A stretch of DNA of 64,000 bases from positions 1 to 64,000 of the forward strand of contig OZ253476.1 in assembly GCA_965261795.1 (NCBI GenBank), read 5' to 3'. The notes beneath the pieces are model-generated. The model did no database searches and had not been told where the DNA came from. It saw only the letters and a list, made by a program, of their open reading frames with translations. The translations under genes and the position numbers were made by a program. Positions 24,698 through 35,456 of the stretch are shown here, piece by piece; position 1 is the first letter of the stretch; every line of letters begins with the position of its first letter. The stretch is from CBDCFV01 sp965261795 (lineage in GTDB: Bacteria > Chloroflexota > Dehalococcoidia > Lucifugimonadales > UBA3495).

Positions 24698-27613
24698 CTA
24701 ATCACCAACCACCACCGCAGGTTCCCTTACCGGATGTTTGCCATTCACCAGCACGTCCTTCAAATACCGCCCGGTGAGCGACTCCGGCATCTTGACTATC
24801 TCTTCCGGGGTGCCGGTGGCTACGATGTAGCCGCCCATATCCCCGGCGCCGGGGCCCAGGTCCACTATCCAGTCGGCGTTCTTGATAACGTCCAGATTGT
24901 GCTCGATGAGGACCACCGTGTTGCCGGCGTCCACCAAGCGGTGCAGCACCCGCAGGAGGGCAGCGCAGTCCTCGAAAGAGAGACCGGTAGTGGGTTCGTC
25001 CAGCAGGTAGAGGGTCTTGCCGGTGGCCCGCTTGGACAACTCGGTAGACAGCTTGACCCGCTGGGCTTCGCCGCCGGAGAGGGTGGTGGCCGGCTGCCCC
25101 AACCGGATGTAGCCCAGCCCAACGTCCCGCAGGGTTTCAAGCTTGGGACGGATGCGCGGGAAGCTGTTGAAGAATTCCAACGCTTGGTCCACCGTCATGT
25201 TAAGCACGTCGGCGATGGTCTGGCCGCGCAGCGTTACCTCCAGCGCTTGGTTGTTGTAACGGCGGCCTTGGCAGACCTCGCAGGGCACTGTAACGTCGGG
25301 CAGGAACTGCATCTCTATCTGGTTGTAGCCCTCGCCTTGGCAGGCCTCGCACCGGCCGCCCTTGACGTTGAAGGAGAACCGCCCCGGCGCGTAGCCCCTT
25401 ACCCGCGCCTCGGGCAGGTTGGCGAACAGTTCGCGGATAGGCGTGAAGGCGCCGGTATAGGTGGCCGGGTTGCTCCGGGGAGTCCTGCCGATGGGCGACT
25501 GGTCGATATTCACCACCTTGTCGATGTTTTCCACGCCGAATATCCGGTCGTGCTTGCCGGGCAAGTCTCGCGCCCGGTTGAGGATTTGGGCCAGCCGCTT
25601 GTACAGGATGTCGTAAATCAGGGTGCTCTTGCCCGAGCCGGAGACTCCGGTGACGCAGACCAATTGGCCCAAGGGCAGCGTCACGTCGATATTTTGTAAA
25701 TTGTTTTCCCGTCCCCCTTCAACACCCACGTGCAGCCCGTTGCCGGGGCGCCGCTCTTCCGGTACCGGCACCACCTTGCGGCCGCTGAGGTACTGGCCGG
25801 TCAGGGAGTCGGGCGAGTTCTTTATCTCTTCAATGTCTCCAGCGGCGACCAACTGACCGCCGTACTCGCCGGCCCTGGGGCCCATGTCGGCGATGAAGTC
25901 TGCCGCCCGCATCATCGCCTCGTCATGCTCCACCACCAGCACCGTGTTGCCCATGTCGCGCAGGCTGGTGAGGGTATTGATGAGCCGGTGGTCGTCGTGG
26001 GGATGCAGGCCCACGGTTGGCTCGTCGCAGACGTAAAGCACCCCGGTAAGGCCAGAGCCTATCTGGGTAGCCAGCCTTACCCGCTGGGCCTCGCCGCCGG
26101 ACAGGGTGCGGGCGGTGCGGTCGAGGGTCACGTAATCCAGCCCGATGCCCTCGAGGAACTTGAGCCGGCCCTCGATCTCCTTGAGTACCTGGTTGCCGAT
26201 GGTCTTTTCGCGGGTGGTGAGGGTCTGCCGCGGCCCGGCCCAAGGCGCATCGGGGTCTATCTCCCTGACCCACTCCAACGCTTGGCGAATGTTCTTGCCC
26301 GAAACGTCCATAATCCCAGAGCCGCAGACCTTTACGAACAACGCCTCCGGGCGCAGCCGCTTGCCGCCGCAGCCCCGGCAGGGGCGCGCCGCCATGTAGC
26401 GTTCAATTTCCTGGCGGGTGTGGTCCGACTCAGTCTTCTTGTACCGCCGCTCCAAGCTGGGAATCACACCTTCGAAGGAGGTATCCCAGCTATATTCCCG
26501 GCCGCGGTGGGTCTTGTGACGGATGGTCACCTTCTTGGCGCCGTTCCCATATAGGACGAGGTCCACCTGCTCTTGGGTTAAGTCCTTCACCGGTGCCTTG
26601 GCGGAGAAGCCGTGGGCGCTGGCAATGGACTCCAACAAGCTGACGTACCAACTGGCGGACGGGCCGCCCCGCGACCAGGGGGCTATCGCTCCGTCGGCCA
26701 GTGACAGCGACTTATCATAAATCACCAAGTCCGGGTCCACCTCCAGCCGGTAGCCAAGGCCAGTGCACTCCGTACAGGCGCCGTGGGGGCTGTTGAAGCT
26801 GAAAGTGCGCGGCTCTATTTCCATAAGGCCGGTGCCGCAGTTGACGCAGGCGAACTGTTCCGAAAAGGTCAAGTCTTCCCCGCCCTCAACCACCGCTTGG
26901 ACCACGCCGTCCCCTTCCCGGATGGCGGTCTCCACCGACTCGGATACCCGGCTGACCTCAGTATCTTCACGGATGATGAGGCGGTCCACCACGATTTCGA
27001 TGTAATGCCACTTGCGCTTGTCCAGGTTCAGGTCGCCCATCTCGTCCAGCGAGTGGACCGTGCCGTTGACCCGCACCCGGACAAAGCCGGCTTTGCGGGC
27101 CGCCTCAAAAACGTCCTTGTGCTCACCCTTCTTCCGCCGTACTTTGGGGGCCAGCAGCAGGACGCGGCTGCCCTCCGGCAGTCCCCTGATGGCGTCGGAT
27201 ATCTGTTGCACCGTCTGCCGCTCAACCGGACGCCCGCACTTGGGGCAGTGGGGCGTGCCGACCCGGGCGAAAAGGAGCCGCATGTAATCGTAAACCTCGG
27301 TCACAGTGCCAACGGTGGACCGGGGATTGTGGGACACCCCCTTCTGGTCGATGGAAATGGCCGGAGACAGGCCCTCGATGTAATCGACGTCGGGTTTGTC
27401 CATCCTGCCCAGGAATTGCCGGGCGTAGGCCGACAGCGATTCTACATAGCGCCGCTGGCCCTCGGCGTAGATAGTGTCGAAAGCCAGCGAACTCTTGCCC
27501 GACCCGGAAACGCCGGTTATGACCACCAGCTTTTCCCTGGGAATGGATATTTCTACGTTCTTTAGATTGTGCTCGCGGGCGCCCTTGACGACAATGAATT
27601 CCTGGGGCATCAC
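24698..27613 (-). CDS. uvrA: excinuclease ABC subunit A
   Basis: 971-residue dual ABC ATPase that finds DNA lesions with UvrB in nucleotide excision repair. Walker A GVSGSGKSSLAFDTIYAEG at about 34-52, a second GVSGSGKSTLIYDIL near 650, and two LSGGEAQRV signatures are present. Zinc-binding cysteines are seen in CPKCGRPV, CVNCGTG, CTECTGLGY, CEACQGEGY and CEVCQGRRY. Length and domain order are normal. No uvrB or uvrC is in the window, but mfd lies at its right end. Confidence 0.97.
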   Translation of the reverse strand: MMPQEFIVVKGAREHNLKNVEISIPREKLVVITGVSGSGKSSLAFDTIYAEGQRRYVESLSAYARQFLGRMDKPDVDYIEGLSPAISIDQKGVSHNPRSTVGTVTEVYDYMRLLFARVGTPHCPKCGRPVERQTVQQISDAIRGLPEGSRVLLLAPKVRRKKGEHKDVFEAARKAGFVRVRVNGTVHSLDEMGDLNLDKRKWHYIEIVVDRLIIREDTEVSRVSESVETAIREGDGVVQAVVEGGEDLTFSEQFACVNCGTGLMEIEPRTFSFNSPHGACTECTGLGYRLEVDPDLVIYDKSLSLADGAIAPWSRGGPSASWYVSLLESIASAHGFSAKAPVKDLTQEQVDLVLYGNGAKKVTIRHKTHRGREYSWDTSFEGVIPSLERRYKKTESDHTRQEIERYMAARPCRGCGGKRLRPEALFVKVCGSGIMDVSGKNIRQALEWVREIDPDAPWAGPRQTLTTREKTIGNQVLKEIEGRLKFLEGIGLDYVTLDRTARTLSGGEAQRVRLATQIGSGLTGVLYVCDEPTVGLHPHDDHRLINTLTSLRDMGNTVLVVEHDEAMMRAADFIADMGPRAGEYGGQLVAAGDIEEIKNSPDSLTGQYLSGRKVVPVPEERRPGNGLHVGVEGGRENNLQNIDVTLPLGQLVCVTGVSGSGKSTLIYDILYKRLAQILNRARDLPGKHDRIFGVENIDKVVNIDQSPIGRTPRSNPATYTGAFTPIRELFANLPEARVRGYAPGRFSFNVKGGRCEACQGEGYNQIEMQFLPDVTVPCEVCQGRRYNNQALEVTLRGQTIADVLNMTVDQALEFFNSFPRIRPKLETLRDVGLGYIRLGQPATTLSGGEAQRVKLSTELSKRATGKTLYLLDEPTTGLSFEDCAALLRVLHRLVDAGNTVVLIEHNLDVIKNADWIVDLGPGAGDMGGYIVATGTPEEIVKMPESLTGRYLKDVLVNGKHPVREPAVVVGD

Positions 27614-27714
27614 ACTACACCTGACTTTTTGAGTTGGGGCTTTATTTTAGCACCGCTCTTCGAAGGCTATACTATGCTAGAGTAATGTGAATCCAAGAAT
27701 ACCAAGCCGAAACG

Positions 27715-28515
27715 ATGAATAACCAGTTGTTCAGAGCCAAGAAATCTCTTATCGGAGTCGTACACCTGCCGCCGCTTCCCGGTTCGCCGCGGTGGGGCGG
27801 TGATATGGCGAGGGTATTACAGCAGGCCCAAGCGGAGGCGGAAACCCTCGAAAGGGGCGGGGCTAACGGCATCATAGTCGAAAACTTCTGGGATGCTCCC
27901 TTCCGCATTGGCCCCGTTGAGGCGGAGACGGTATCCGCGATGACCCTGGCGGTGGACCGGGTCAAACAGGTCACGTCCATTCCCATCGGCATCAACGTGT
28001 TGCGGAACGACGCCCGATCCGCTCTGTCCATCGCGGCCGTAACCGGCGCCGACTTCATCCGGGTGAACATTCACTACGGAGTCATGGCGGCCGAAGAGGG
28101 CTTGGTGCAAGGGGAAGCCTATGACACCCTGCGGCGGCGGGCGGCCTTGGGCGTTGACGTAAAAATACTGGCCGACGTGCTGGTGAAGCACGCCGTTCCG
28201 GTGGGGGACCAGGACTTAGGGCAGATGGCGCAGGAGACAATGTACCGCGCCCTGGCCGACGGGCTGATAGTAAGCGGGGCGGTGACCGGGCAGGCCACCG
28301 ACACGTCGGACGTGGCTGCGGCCCGGAAGGCAGTGCCGGAGGGGTTCATCCTGGTAGGCAGCGGCGTCAACGAGGCCAATGCCCCCGGCCTGTTGGCCCA
28401 CGCCGACGGAGCGATCGTGGGAACCAGCCTGAAGCGGGACGGGGTGGTCAGCAACCTTATCGACCTTGACCGAGTGAAGCGGCTGGTCTGTATATTCAGC
28501 GCAACAGGCCAGTGA
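27715..28515 (+). CDS. BtpA/SgcQ family TIM-barrel protein
   Basis: 266-residue member of the BtpA family, named for a cyanobacterial photosystem I biogenesis factor but widespread in non-phototrophs (for example SgcQ), with unknown activity there. Family segments visible are IGVVHLPPLPGSPRW, GANGIIVENFWDAPF, IGINVLRNDARSAL, GADFIRVNIHYGV and DGAIVGTSLKRDG. The last resembles a phosphate-binding TIM-barrel loop. It is divergent from uvrA. Confidence 0.85.
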   Translation: MNNQLFRAKKSLIGVVHLPPLPGSPRWGGDMARVLQQAQAEAETLERGGANGIIVENFWDAPFRIGPVEAETVSAMTLAVDRVKQVTSIPIGINVLRNDARSALSIAAVTGADFIRVNIHYGVMAAEEGLVQGEAYDTLRRRAALGVDVKILADVLVKHAVPVGDQDLGQMAQETMYRALADGLIVSGAVTGQATDTSDVAAARKAVPEGFILVGSGVNEANAPGLLAHADGAIVGTSLKRDGVVSNLIDLDRVKRLVCIFSATGQ

Positions 28516-28559
28516 AACCCGTCCTCAAACAGGCTTCAGACTCCACGGAACGTTAGCTG

Positions 28560-29266
28560 ATGCAATTCTCCGGGAAGCTCGTAATCATCGTCGCCCTGGC
28601 CGTCACCGTGCTGCTGGTCAGCAACATCATAGCCGTCAAGCAGGTCTACCTGTTCACCATACCATTCAGCTTGATCGGCAGCGACCAGTTCGTAATCGCC
28701 GCCTCCATTATCTGCTTCCCAATCGGCTACATCATCAGCGACGTGCTGGTGGAAGTCTACGGGTTCCGGACAGCCCGGGGCGTCATCTGGTTGGGCTTCG
28801 CCTGCAACCTGTTGATGGTGTTCCTGTTCTGGGTCGGGAACATCCTGCCCGGCCCGGCCTACTGGAAGGGGGAGGAGGCCTACGAGACCATACTCGGCTC
28901 CACCGGGTGGATTCTGGTGGGATCCTTCTCCGCCTACATTACCGGCGAGTTCGTCAACGCCGGTGTAATGGTGATTCTCAAGGCGCGGACGCAGGGCCGG
29001 TTCCTCTGGGTGCGCACCATTTCGTCCACTGTCATAGGGCAGGGGGTTGACTCCTTGCTCTTTTTCACCATCGCTTTCGGAGTATCGGGCTTCCTGACTT
29101 GGACACAGGCGTTTAACCTGGTGGTCACGGGCTGGCTCGCCAAGTCAATATACGAGCCTTCGCCACCCCCCTGACCTACTTGGTGATCGGCTGGCTCAAG
29201 CGCACTGAGCAAATGGACGCCTACGACAACCCGCGCACCCTCAACCCATTCGGGATTTTCGGGTAA
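28560..29266 (+). pseudogene. queuosine precursor transporter (YhhQ-like), frameshifted
   Basis: Membrane protein of the queuosine-precursor (VUT/YhhQ) family. The first frame codes 204 residues with five or so helices and the family segments IICFPIGYIISDVLVEVYGF and VRTISSTVIGQGVDSLLFF. It then runs into KSIYEPSPPP-stop at 29174. In another frame the missing C-terminus continues directly as AFATPLTYLVIGWLKRTEQ and ends NPFGIFG at 29266. Adding one base around 29154-29156 restores a normal 235-residue protein. This is either a recent inactivating deletion or a sequence error. Confidence 0.8.
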
Positions 29267-29348
29267 GGCCCTTGGGCGCTGGGCAGCCCCCATATCTTGC
29301 GCCGTCCGGGTGAAACGGCTGGCGGAGTTGCTGCACGAGGAGAAGTGA

Positions 29349-29375
29349 GCGGGCAATCAGATACAGGTTGCCCGC
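29349..29375. terminator. hairpin between convergent genes
   Basis: GCGGGCAA (29349-29356) pairs with TTGCCCGC (29368-29375), loop 11, between the transporter and the convergent PaREP1-like gene. There is no T-run. Confidence 0.4.
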
Positions 29376-29423
29376 AACAGAGACACACGGACGCCGCTAC
29401 CTTAGAGTGGGTCCTCTGCCCAC

Positions 29424-29945
29424 TCACGCCCCGGACTGAGTTTTACTGAACCCAACCTCGGAACGTTGACCTATCGCCGGACGCTCTTCGCGTGGAAGCC
29501 CAAGAAGGCGGGCCAAGCGGCGCTGGTCCGTTACGTCCCTGACTGTATACACCCTGGGAGATGACGTCCGGACTTTGTCCAACTCGGCAATGAAGATCGC
29601 GGTCCTGTTCAAGGCACGCCGGACGCCGTCTTCTTCTCTAACGTTTTCGTAGAAGTTCACGTGCATCGATTCCGCCGTATCCACGTAATCGTAGAAATCA
29701 TCCCGTTCGAATTCCCTGGCAAGGTGCTCACCGATGGCAATGACATTTGCGTGGGAGTCGTGGACCCAACCCCGTTGAATGCCTATGGCTTTGAGGGAAT
29801 GGGCGACGGCACCCCAAGCCTTTTCCGAGGCTTGGAGCCGGTCGCCCTTATCCAACTCAATCCCGGCTTGTTCCAGGAAACGGCGTCCCATTTGCACATG
29901 GTCTTCGATGCTCGATGCACCCGGGCCCGGCAGTTGTGTTGTCAC
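29424..29945 (-). CDS. PaREP1-like (HEPN-related) protein
   Basis: 173-residue helical protein. The segment LEQAGIELDKGDRLQASEKA followed by WGAVAHSLKAIGIQRGW resembles the PaREP1 family, best known from archaea and thought to be HEPN-like. The C-terminal 60 residues (after VREEDGVRRALNR) look unrelated and polar. GTG start with AAGGA close upstream. Function is unknown; such proteins may pair with nucleotidyltransferases, but none is adjacent. Confidence 0.5.
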   Translation of the reverse strand: MTTQLPGPGASSIEDHVQMGRRFLEQAGIELDKGDRLQASEKAWGAVAHSLKAIGIQRGWVHDSHANVIAIGEHLAREFERDDFYDYVDTAESMHVNFYENVREEDGVRRALNRTAIFIAELDKVRTSSPRVYTVRDVTDQRRLARLLGLPREERPAIGQRSEVGFSKTQSGA

Positions 29946-29987
29946 TACGTCCTTCCCGTACCTTCGTCCCTAACGACCCACGGGCAG

Positions 29988-31367
29988 CTACGCCACACCT
30001 AAATCGCGGGAGGTCTTTTCAAAGGCCTTGTCCATCGCGGTTACGATGTCGTCGATTTCGCCGGCGGTGACGCAGAGGGGTGGAGCAACGTTCATCGCGT
30101 CGCCGCCTCTTAACAGGACGCCGCTCTCCGCGAACCCTTGGGTCAGCCGCGCGCTCAACTCCGCGTCAGCGGGGAAGTATTCCTTGGTTTCCCGGTCCTT
30201 TACGATTTCCAAACCGCAAAGGAGACCGAGACCTCGCACGTCGCCGATGATGCTGTGCTTTTCCTTCAGTTCTTCGAGACCGTCCAGCAGGTAGCGGCCC
30301 ATCCGGGCGGAATTTCCCACCATGTCCTCGTCTTCCATTATCTGGATGTTCCGCAATGAGGCCGCGGCGGCCACCGGGTGCCCGCCGAAGGTGATTACGT
30401 GACGGAAGGCTGCTTGGGCGCTACCCACGAACGCATCAGAAATAGGCTTGCGGGCGATGGCCCCGCCCATGGGAATGTAGCCGCTGGTGATGCCCTTGGC
30501 CATGGTCATCAGGTCCGGGGTTATTCCCCAGTGCTCGCAAGCGAACATCTTGCCGGTGCGGCCGAACCCGGTTATGACTTCGTCGGCGATCAGCAGGCAG
30601 CCGTAGCGGTCGCAGACCTCCCGCAGCATGGGCCAGTAGTTGGGGCCGGGCACGACCGCTCCCTGGGGACTGGAGACCGGTTCGGCAATAACCGCCGCAA
30701 TCGAGTCTGGCCCTTGGAAAAGGATAATATCCTCGATGGCTTTGACACACCGTTCGGCACACTCCTCAGGAGTGCTCCCGCCATATTCGCAACGGTAGGG
30801 GTTGGGCTGCGGCCCGTGAAAAACGCCGCCCAGCAGCGGCTCGTAGTCGCCCTTGGGGAAGGTGCCGGTACCGCCCAAGGCCAAGGTGCCGAAGGTGGCG
30901 CCGTGGTAGGAACCCTTGCGGCTGATGAACTTGTAGCGGCCCGGCTCGCCCACGCGCTTGAAGTAAGCCCGCGCCAGCTTCATCGCAGTCTCGTTCGACT
31001 CGGAGCCGCCGCTGGTGAAGAAACAGCGGGACAGGTCTCCGGGGGTTATGCTGGCTATCTTCTCCGACAACCGCACCGCTGCCTCGCTGGTGGTGCCCAT
31101 GGGCATGTAGGTCAACTGGAGCATCTGCTGGTACGCAGCATCGGCGATCTCCGTCCGCCCATATCCCACGTTCTTGAGCCACAACCCCGACATGGCGTCG
31201 ATGAATTGGTTGCCAAGGGCGTCGGTGACATGGACGCCTTTGCCTTCAACAAAAATCTGGGGCTCGCCCTTTTCAGCCATGTCGCTGGGCTCCCGCAGGT
31301 AGACCCACAAGTGTTCAAGGGCGGTGGCCTGAAGAGCTTTGACTTCCTCTGCGGTACGTGTAGTCAT
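29988..31367 (-). CDS. class III aminotransferase (omega-transaminase type)
   Basis: 459-residue PLP-dependent fold-type I aminotransferase. Visible are CFFTSGGSESNETAMKLARAY near residue 115-135, the PLP-aspartate motif LLIADEVITGFGRTGKMF and the Schiff-base lysine in TMAKGITSGYIPMGG. The C-terminal RGGDAMNVAPPL is also typical. It resembles beta-alanine/taurine:pyruvate or diamine transaminases; the substrate cannot be fixed by sequence alone. GGAGAG precedes the ATG. Confidence 0.9.
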   Translation of the reverse strand: MTTRTAEEVKALQATALEHLWVYLREPSDMAEKGEPQIFVEGKGVHVTDALGNQFIDAMSGLWLKNVGYGRTEIADAAYQQMLQLTYMPMGTTSEAAVRLSEKIASITPGDLSRCFFTSGGSESNETAMKLARAYFKRVGEPGRYKFISRKGSYHGATFGTLALGGTGTFPKGDYEPLLGGVFHGPQPNPYRCEYGGSTPEECAERCVKAIEDIILFQGPDSIAAVIAEPVSSPQGAVVPGPNYWPMLREVCDRYGCLLIADEVITGFGRTGKMFACEHWGITPDLMTMAKGITSGYIPMGGAIARKPISDAFVGSAQAAFRHVITFGGHPVAAAASLRNIQIMEDEDMVGNSARMGRYLLDGLEELKEKHSIIGDVRGLGLLCGLEIVKDRETKEYFPADAELSARLTQGFAESGVLLRGGDAMNVAPPLCVTAGEIDDIVTAMDKAFEKTSRDLGVA

Positions 31368-31404
31368 GGCGTTCTCTCCTGTGAGTTACGTTTAGCTGAA
31401 AGCC

Positions 31405-31830
31405 CTATGTGGGCTGCCGCACCAAGTCTGTCACCCGCCGCTTAATCTCGTCAAAAATCTTCCTGGCGGCATCCTCGTCCAGACCAATTGGGTCGGTTAA
31501 TTCCCAGTGGACCACCTTGGGGTTGTTGCGGAGATATTGGGGCCAACTGTCAACGTCGGCCATAACGACCACCTTGTCGGCCTCTTCGATCATTTCAGCG
31601 GTCAACTGGGTCCGCAGGTTCTCTGAAATGTCCACGCCCTCGGCCTTCATGTAGGCCATCGCGCGGCTGGGGGTTTCCTTCAGCATCCTGGTGGGCGGAC
31701 TCGTCCTGGCCAGGACCTCGTCGGCCCGCGTCCCCGCGCTCTCCGCCGGGCAGCCCGATAGCTTGACGTACAGGGCCTCAGCCACTTGGCTGCGAGACAC
31801 GTTGGCGTTACAAACGAACAAGACCTTCAT
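31405..31830 (-). CDS. low-molecular-weight phosphatase/arsenate reductase-like protein
   Basis: 141-residue protein of the LMW protein-tyrosine phosphatase fold. The phosphate-binding loop CNANVSR (Cys7-x5-Arg13) directly follows the first strand MKVLFV, and the general acid lies in HWELTDPIG. ATG 31830 was chosen; an in-frame start 48 bases upstream only adds non-conserved residues. It may be a phosphatase or thioredoxin-type arsenate reductase. It is upstream of the aminotransferase gene on the same strand (37-base gap). Confidence 0.75.
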   Translation of the reverse strand: MKVLFVCNANVSRSQVAEALYVKLSGCPAESAGTRADEVLARTSPPTRMLKETPSRAMAYMKAEGVDISENLRTQLTAEMIEEADKVVVMADVDSWPQYLRNNPKVVHWELTDPIGLDEDAARKIFDEIKRRVTDLVRQPT

Positions 31831-31965
31831 GACGATAACCGACGCCTCAAGGTTTCCAAATCGGCCCCAGTTTAACACCCTGAGTTGACGGTCACAATTG
31901 ATGGTGTGGGGAGGCAGGTGTTACAAAAAACCGGTTGACTGGCTTCAGCAAGCCTCTTTAATTGT

Positions 31966-32052
31966 CTAAATCAGGATTTACCGGATTTCAGGATTCTCAA
32001 GATAGGGGCTTTTCATCCTGCCAATCCTTCAATCCTATGAATCCTGATTCAG
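31966..32052. repeat. palindromic interspersed repeat
   Basis: A long imperfect inverted repeat: an arm starting AATCAGGATTTACCGGATTT is mirrored by AATCCTATGAATCCTGATTC around a T-rich centre. The repeated AGGATT/AATCCT units are typical of a palindromic repeat seen, from memory, in many bacterial genomes. It lies in the spacer before the thiC promoter. Confidence 0.55.
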
Positions 32053-32101
32053 ATAGTTGTATCCCACCCAGGTTCAGTCACACCCGCCAAGCACACCCAA
32101 T

Positions 32102-32131
32102 TTGACACCTTACCGTACACACTCCTATAAT
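32102..32131 (+). promoter_or_regulatory. promoter of the thiC operon
   Basis: TTGACA (32102-32107) and a consensus TATAAT (32126-32131), 18 bases apart, about 30 bases ahead of the TPP riboswitch. Confidence 0.8.
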
Positions 32132-32161
32132 TGCACGTCTTTAACAATTCAAGAAGGTCTA

Positions 32162-32260
<99 letters not shown>

Positions 32261-32285
32261 GCTTGTCTTTTGGCTCATGCCTATT

Positions 32286-32323
32286 GGGCCGCCAACACAC
32301 TTACGTTGGCGGCCTATTTTTTT
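32286..32323 (+). terminator. riboswitch-controlled intrinsic terminator
   Basis: GGCCGCCAAC (32287-32296) pairs perfectly with GTTGGCGGCC (32305-32314), loop 8, followed by ATTTTTTT. It lies just before the thiC Shine-Dalgarno (GGAGG, 32326-32330), the classic arrangement for transcription attenuation by the TPP riboswitch. Confidence 0.9.
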
Positions 32324-32336
32324 GCGGAGGTGCTCC

Positions 32337-34100
<1,764 letters not shown>

Positions 34101-34138
34101 ACCGCTTTTCGCCCTTAAGACAGCGTTGGACCGGGAGT

Positions 34139-34168
34139 ACGACGGGGACCATTCATGGTCCCCGTCGT
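34139..34168 (+). terminator. hairpin after thiC
   Basis: A 13-bp perfect stem (core CGACGGGGACCA/TGGTCCCCGTCG) with loop TTCA, followed by a modest T-containing tail (CGTTGTATATA). It may lower but need not block read-through into the GYD and thiD genes. Confidence 0.65.
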
Positions 34169-34236
34169 CGTTGTATATACCCGGATGATATACTTCACCT
34201 TGGTGACTAATCGGACGATTCGCCGGGAGGCAGTGG

Positions 34237-34584
34237 ATGTCGCTGTATTTTCTGTTGGGAACCCTTACTTTCTCGGGCCAGACCATGGTCCACCGTGACC
34301 CGGACCTGGTGGTAAACACCACCAGGGAAATAAACGTGGATGGGGCGATGATTCTGGGGCAATACGCGGTTTTGGGGCGTTACGACTTCGTAATGATGGC
34401 CGACGCCGTAGACAACGACGCCGTGGCCCGCCTATCGGTGGAGATAGGCGTCAGGACAGGCCTGCACATCGAGACACTCCCGGCCATACCCATGGGCTTT
34501 CTTGCCGACAGGTCGCCGGAAGACCCGGCGGGCATATTCCAGCCGGTACAATTGTCACCCGAACAATCGACGCCGGACGAATGA
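34237..34584 (+). CDS. GYD-domain protein
   Basis: 115-residue protein with a GYD fold. The family name residues appear as GRYDFVMMADAVDNDAVARL; the opening is SLYFLLGTLTFSGQTMV. The C-terminal 20 residues are variable. GGGAGG precedes the ATG, and the TGA overlaps the first ATG of thiD (ATGA), so the two are translationally coupled. Function of GYD proteins is unknown; the coupling hints at a role alongside pyrimidine phosphorylation or thiamine synthesis. Confidence 0.75.
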   Translation: MSLYFLLGTLTFSGQTMVHRDPDLVVNTTREINVDGAMILGQYAVLGRYDFVMMADAVDNDAVARLSVEIGVRTGLHIETLPAIPMGFLADRSPEDPAGIFQPVQLSPEQSTPDE

Positions 34585-35393
34585 TGACTCCCACGACCAG
34601 ACCCAAAGCCATGACCATCGCCGGGTCCGACTCGGGCGGCGGGGCTGGAGTGCAGGCCGACCTCAAGACTTTCGCCGCGCTGGGCGTGTACGGCGCGTCT
34701 ACCCTGACCGCCATCACCGCCCAGAACACCGTCGGCGTCACGGCGGTCCACGAGATACCCACGGATGTCATCAGGGCGCAGATTGACGCGGTGCTGACGG
34801 ACATAGGGGCCGACGCTGTAAAGACCGGCATGTTGTCCAGCAGCGCCATTATAGAGTGCGTGGCCGCCGCATTGGAGCACTGGGGCGTTTCTTCGTTGGT
34901 GGTTGACCCGGTGATGGTGGCGAAGAGCGGGGACTCTCTTTTGCAGGAAGAGGCGGTGGGCACCTTGCGTTCTCGCCTGCTCCCCTTGGCCTCGGTCGTT
35001 ACTCCCAACATACCGGAGGCGGAAGTCCTCACTGGGATGAACATCAGTTCCGACGCTGACGTGCGGAACGCCGCCCAAGCCATTGTCGCCATGGGCGCCA
35101 AGGCGGTGGTGGTGAAGGGAGGCCATCGAGAGGGGCCCGCCACCGACCTTTTTTACGACGGCGCCCAATTTCACGAGTTCACCACGCCCCGCATAGACAC
35201 GCAGAACACCCACGGCACCGGTTGCACCTTCGCATCGGCCGTAGCCGCCGGACTGGCCAAGGGAATGCCTATGGTGGAGGCTGTAGCCGCCGCCAAAGCA
35301 TACGTAACCGAGGCTATCCGGCATTCCTTCCCCATCGGCCAGGGCCACGGTCCGCTAAGCCACTTCTGGCGGCTGTGGGCCAACTGCGAGTGA
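34581..35393 (+). CDS. thiD: hydroxymethylpyrimidine/phosphomethylpyrimidine kinase ThiD
   Basis: 270-residue ribokinase-fold kinase that phosphorylates HMP and HMP-P, the step after ThiC. Signatures are IAGSDSGGGAGVQADLKTFA near the N-terminus, VVDPVMVAKSGDSLL, TPNIPEAEVLTGM, VVVKGGH and the ATP-site NTHGTGCTFASAVAAGLAKG. Either ATG 34581 or 34584 could start it; the first overlaps the GYD stop. It forms a thiamine unit with thiC. Confidence 0.95.
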   Translation: MMTPTTRPKAMTIAGSDSGGGAGVQADLKTFAALGVYGASTLTAITAQNTVGVTAVHEIPTDVIRAQIDAVLTDIGADAVKTGMLSSSAIIECVAAALEHWGVSSLVVDPVMVAKSGDSLLQEEAVGTLRSRLLPLASVVTPNIPEAEVLTGMNISSDADVRNAAQAIVAMGAKAVVVKGGHREGPATDLFYDGAQFHEFTTPRIDTQNTHGTGCTFASAVAAGLAKGMPMVEAVAAAKAYVTEAIRHSFPIGQGHGPLSHFWRLWANCE

Positions 35394-35456
35394 GCGGGAT
35401 TGGCTTGGCTTATAACGGTATAAGCTGATAAATCGAATTGAAGGCTATCGTCTGCG

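Noticed and set aside
24650..25699. Long plus-strand frame over uvrA
   Set aside because: Shadow of the uvrA reading frame; no recognisable domain and no ribosome binding site.
29300..29348. Short frame ending VKRLAELLHEEK after the transporter
   Set aside because: Too short, and not in the frame of the transporter's C-terminus; cannot be assigned.
30378..31445. 355-codon plus-strand frame
   Set aside because: Antisense to the class III aminotransferase; no family resemblance.
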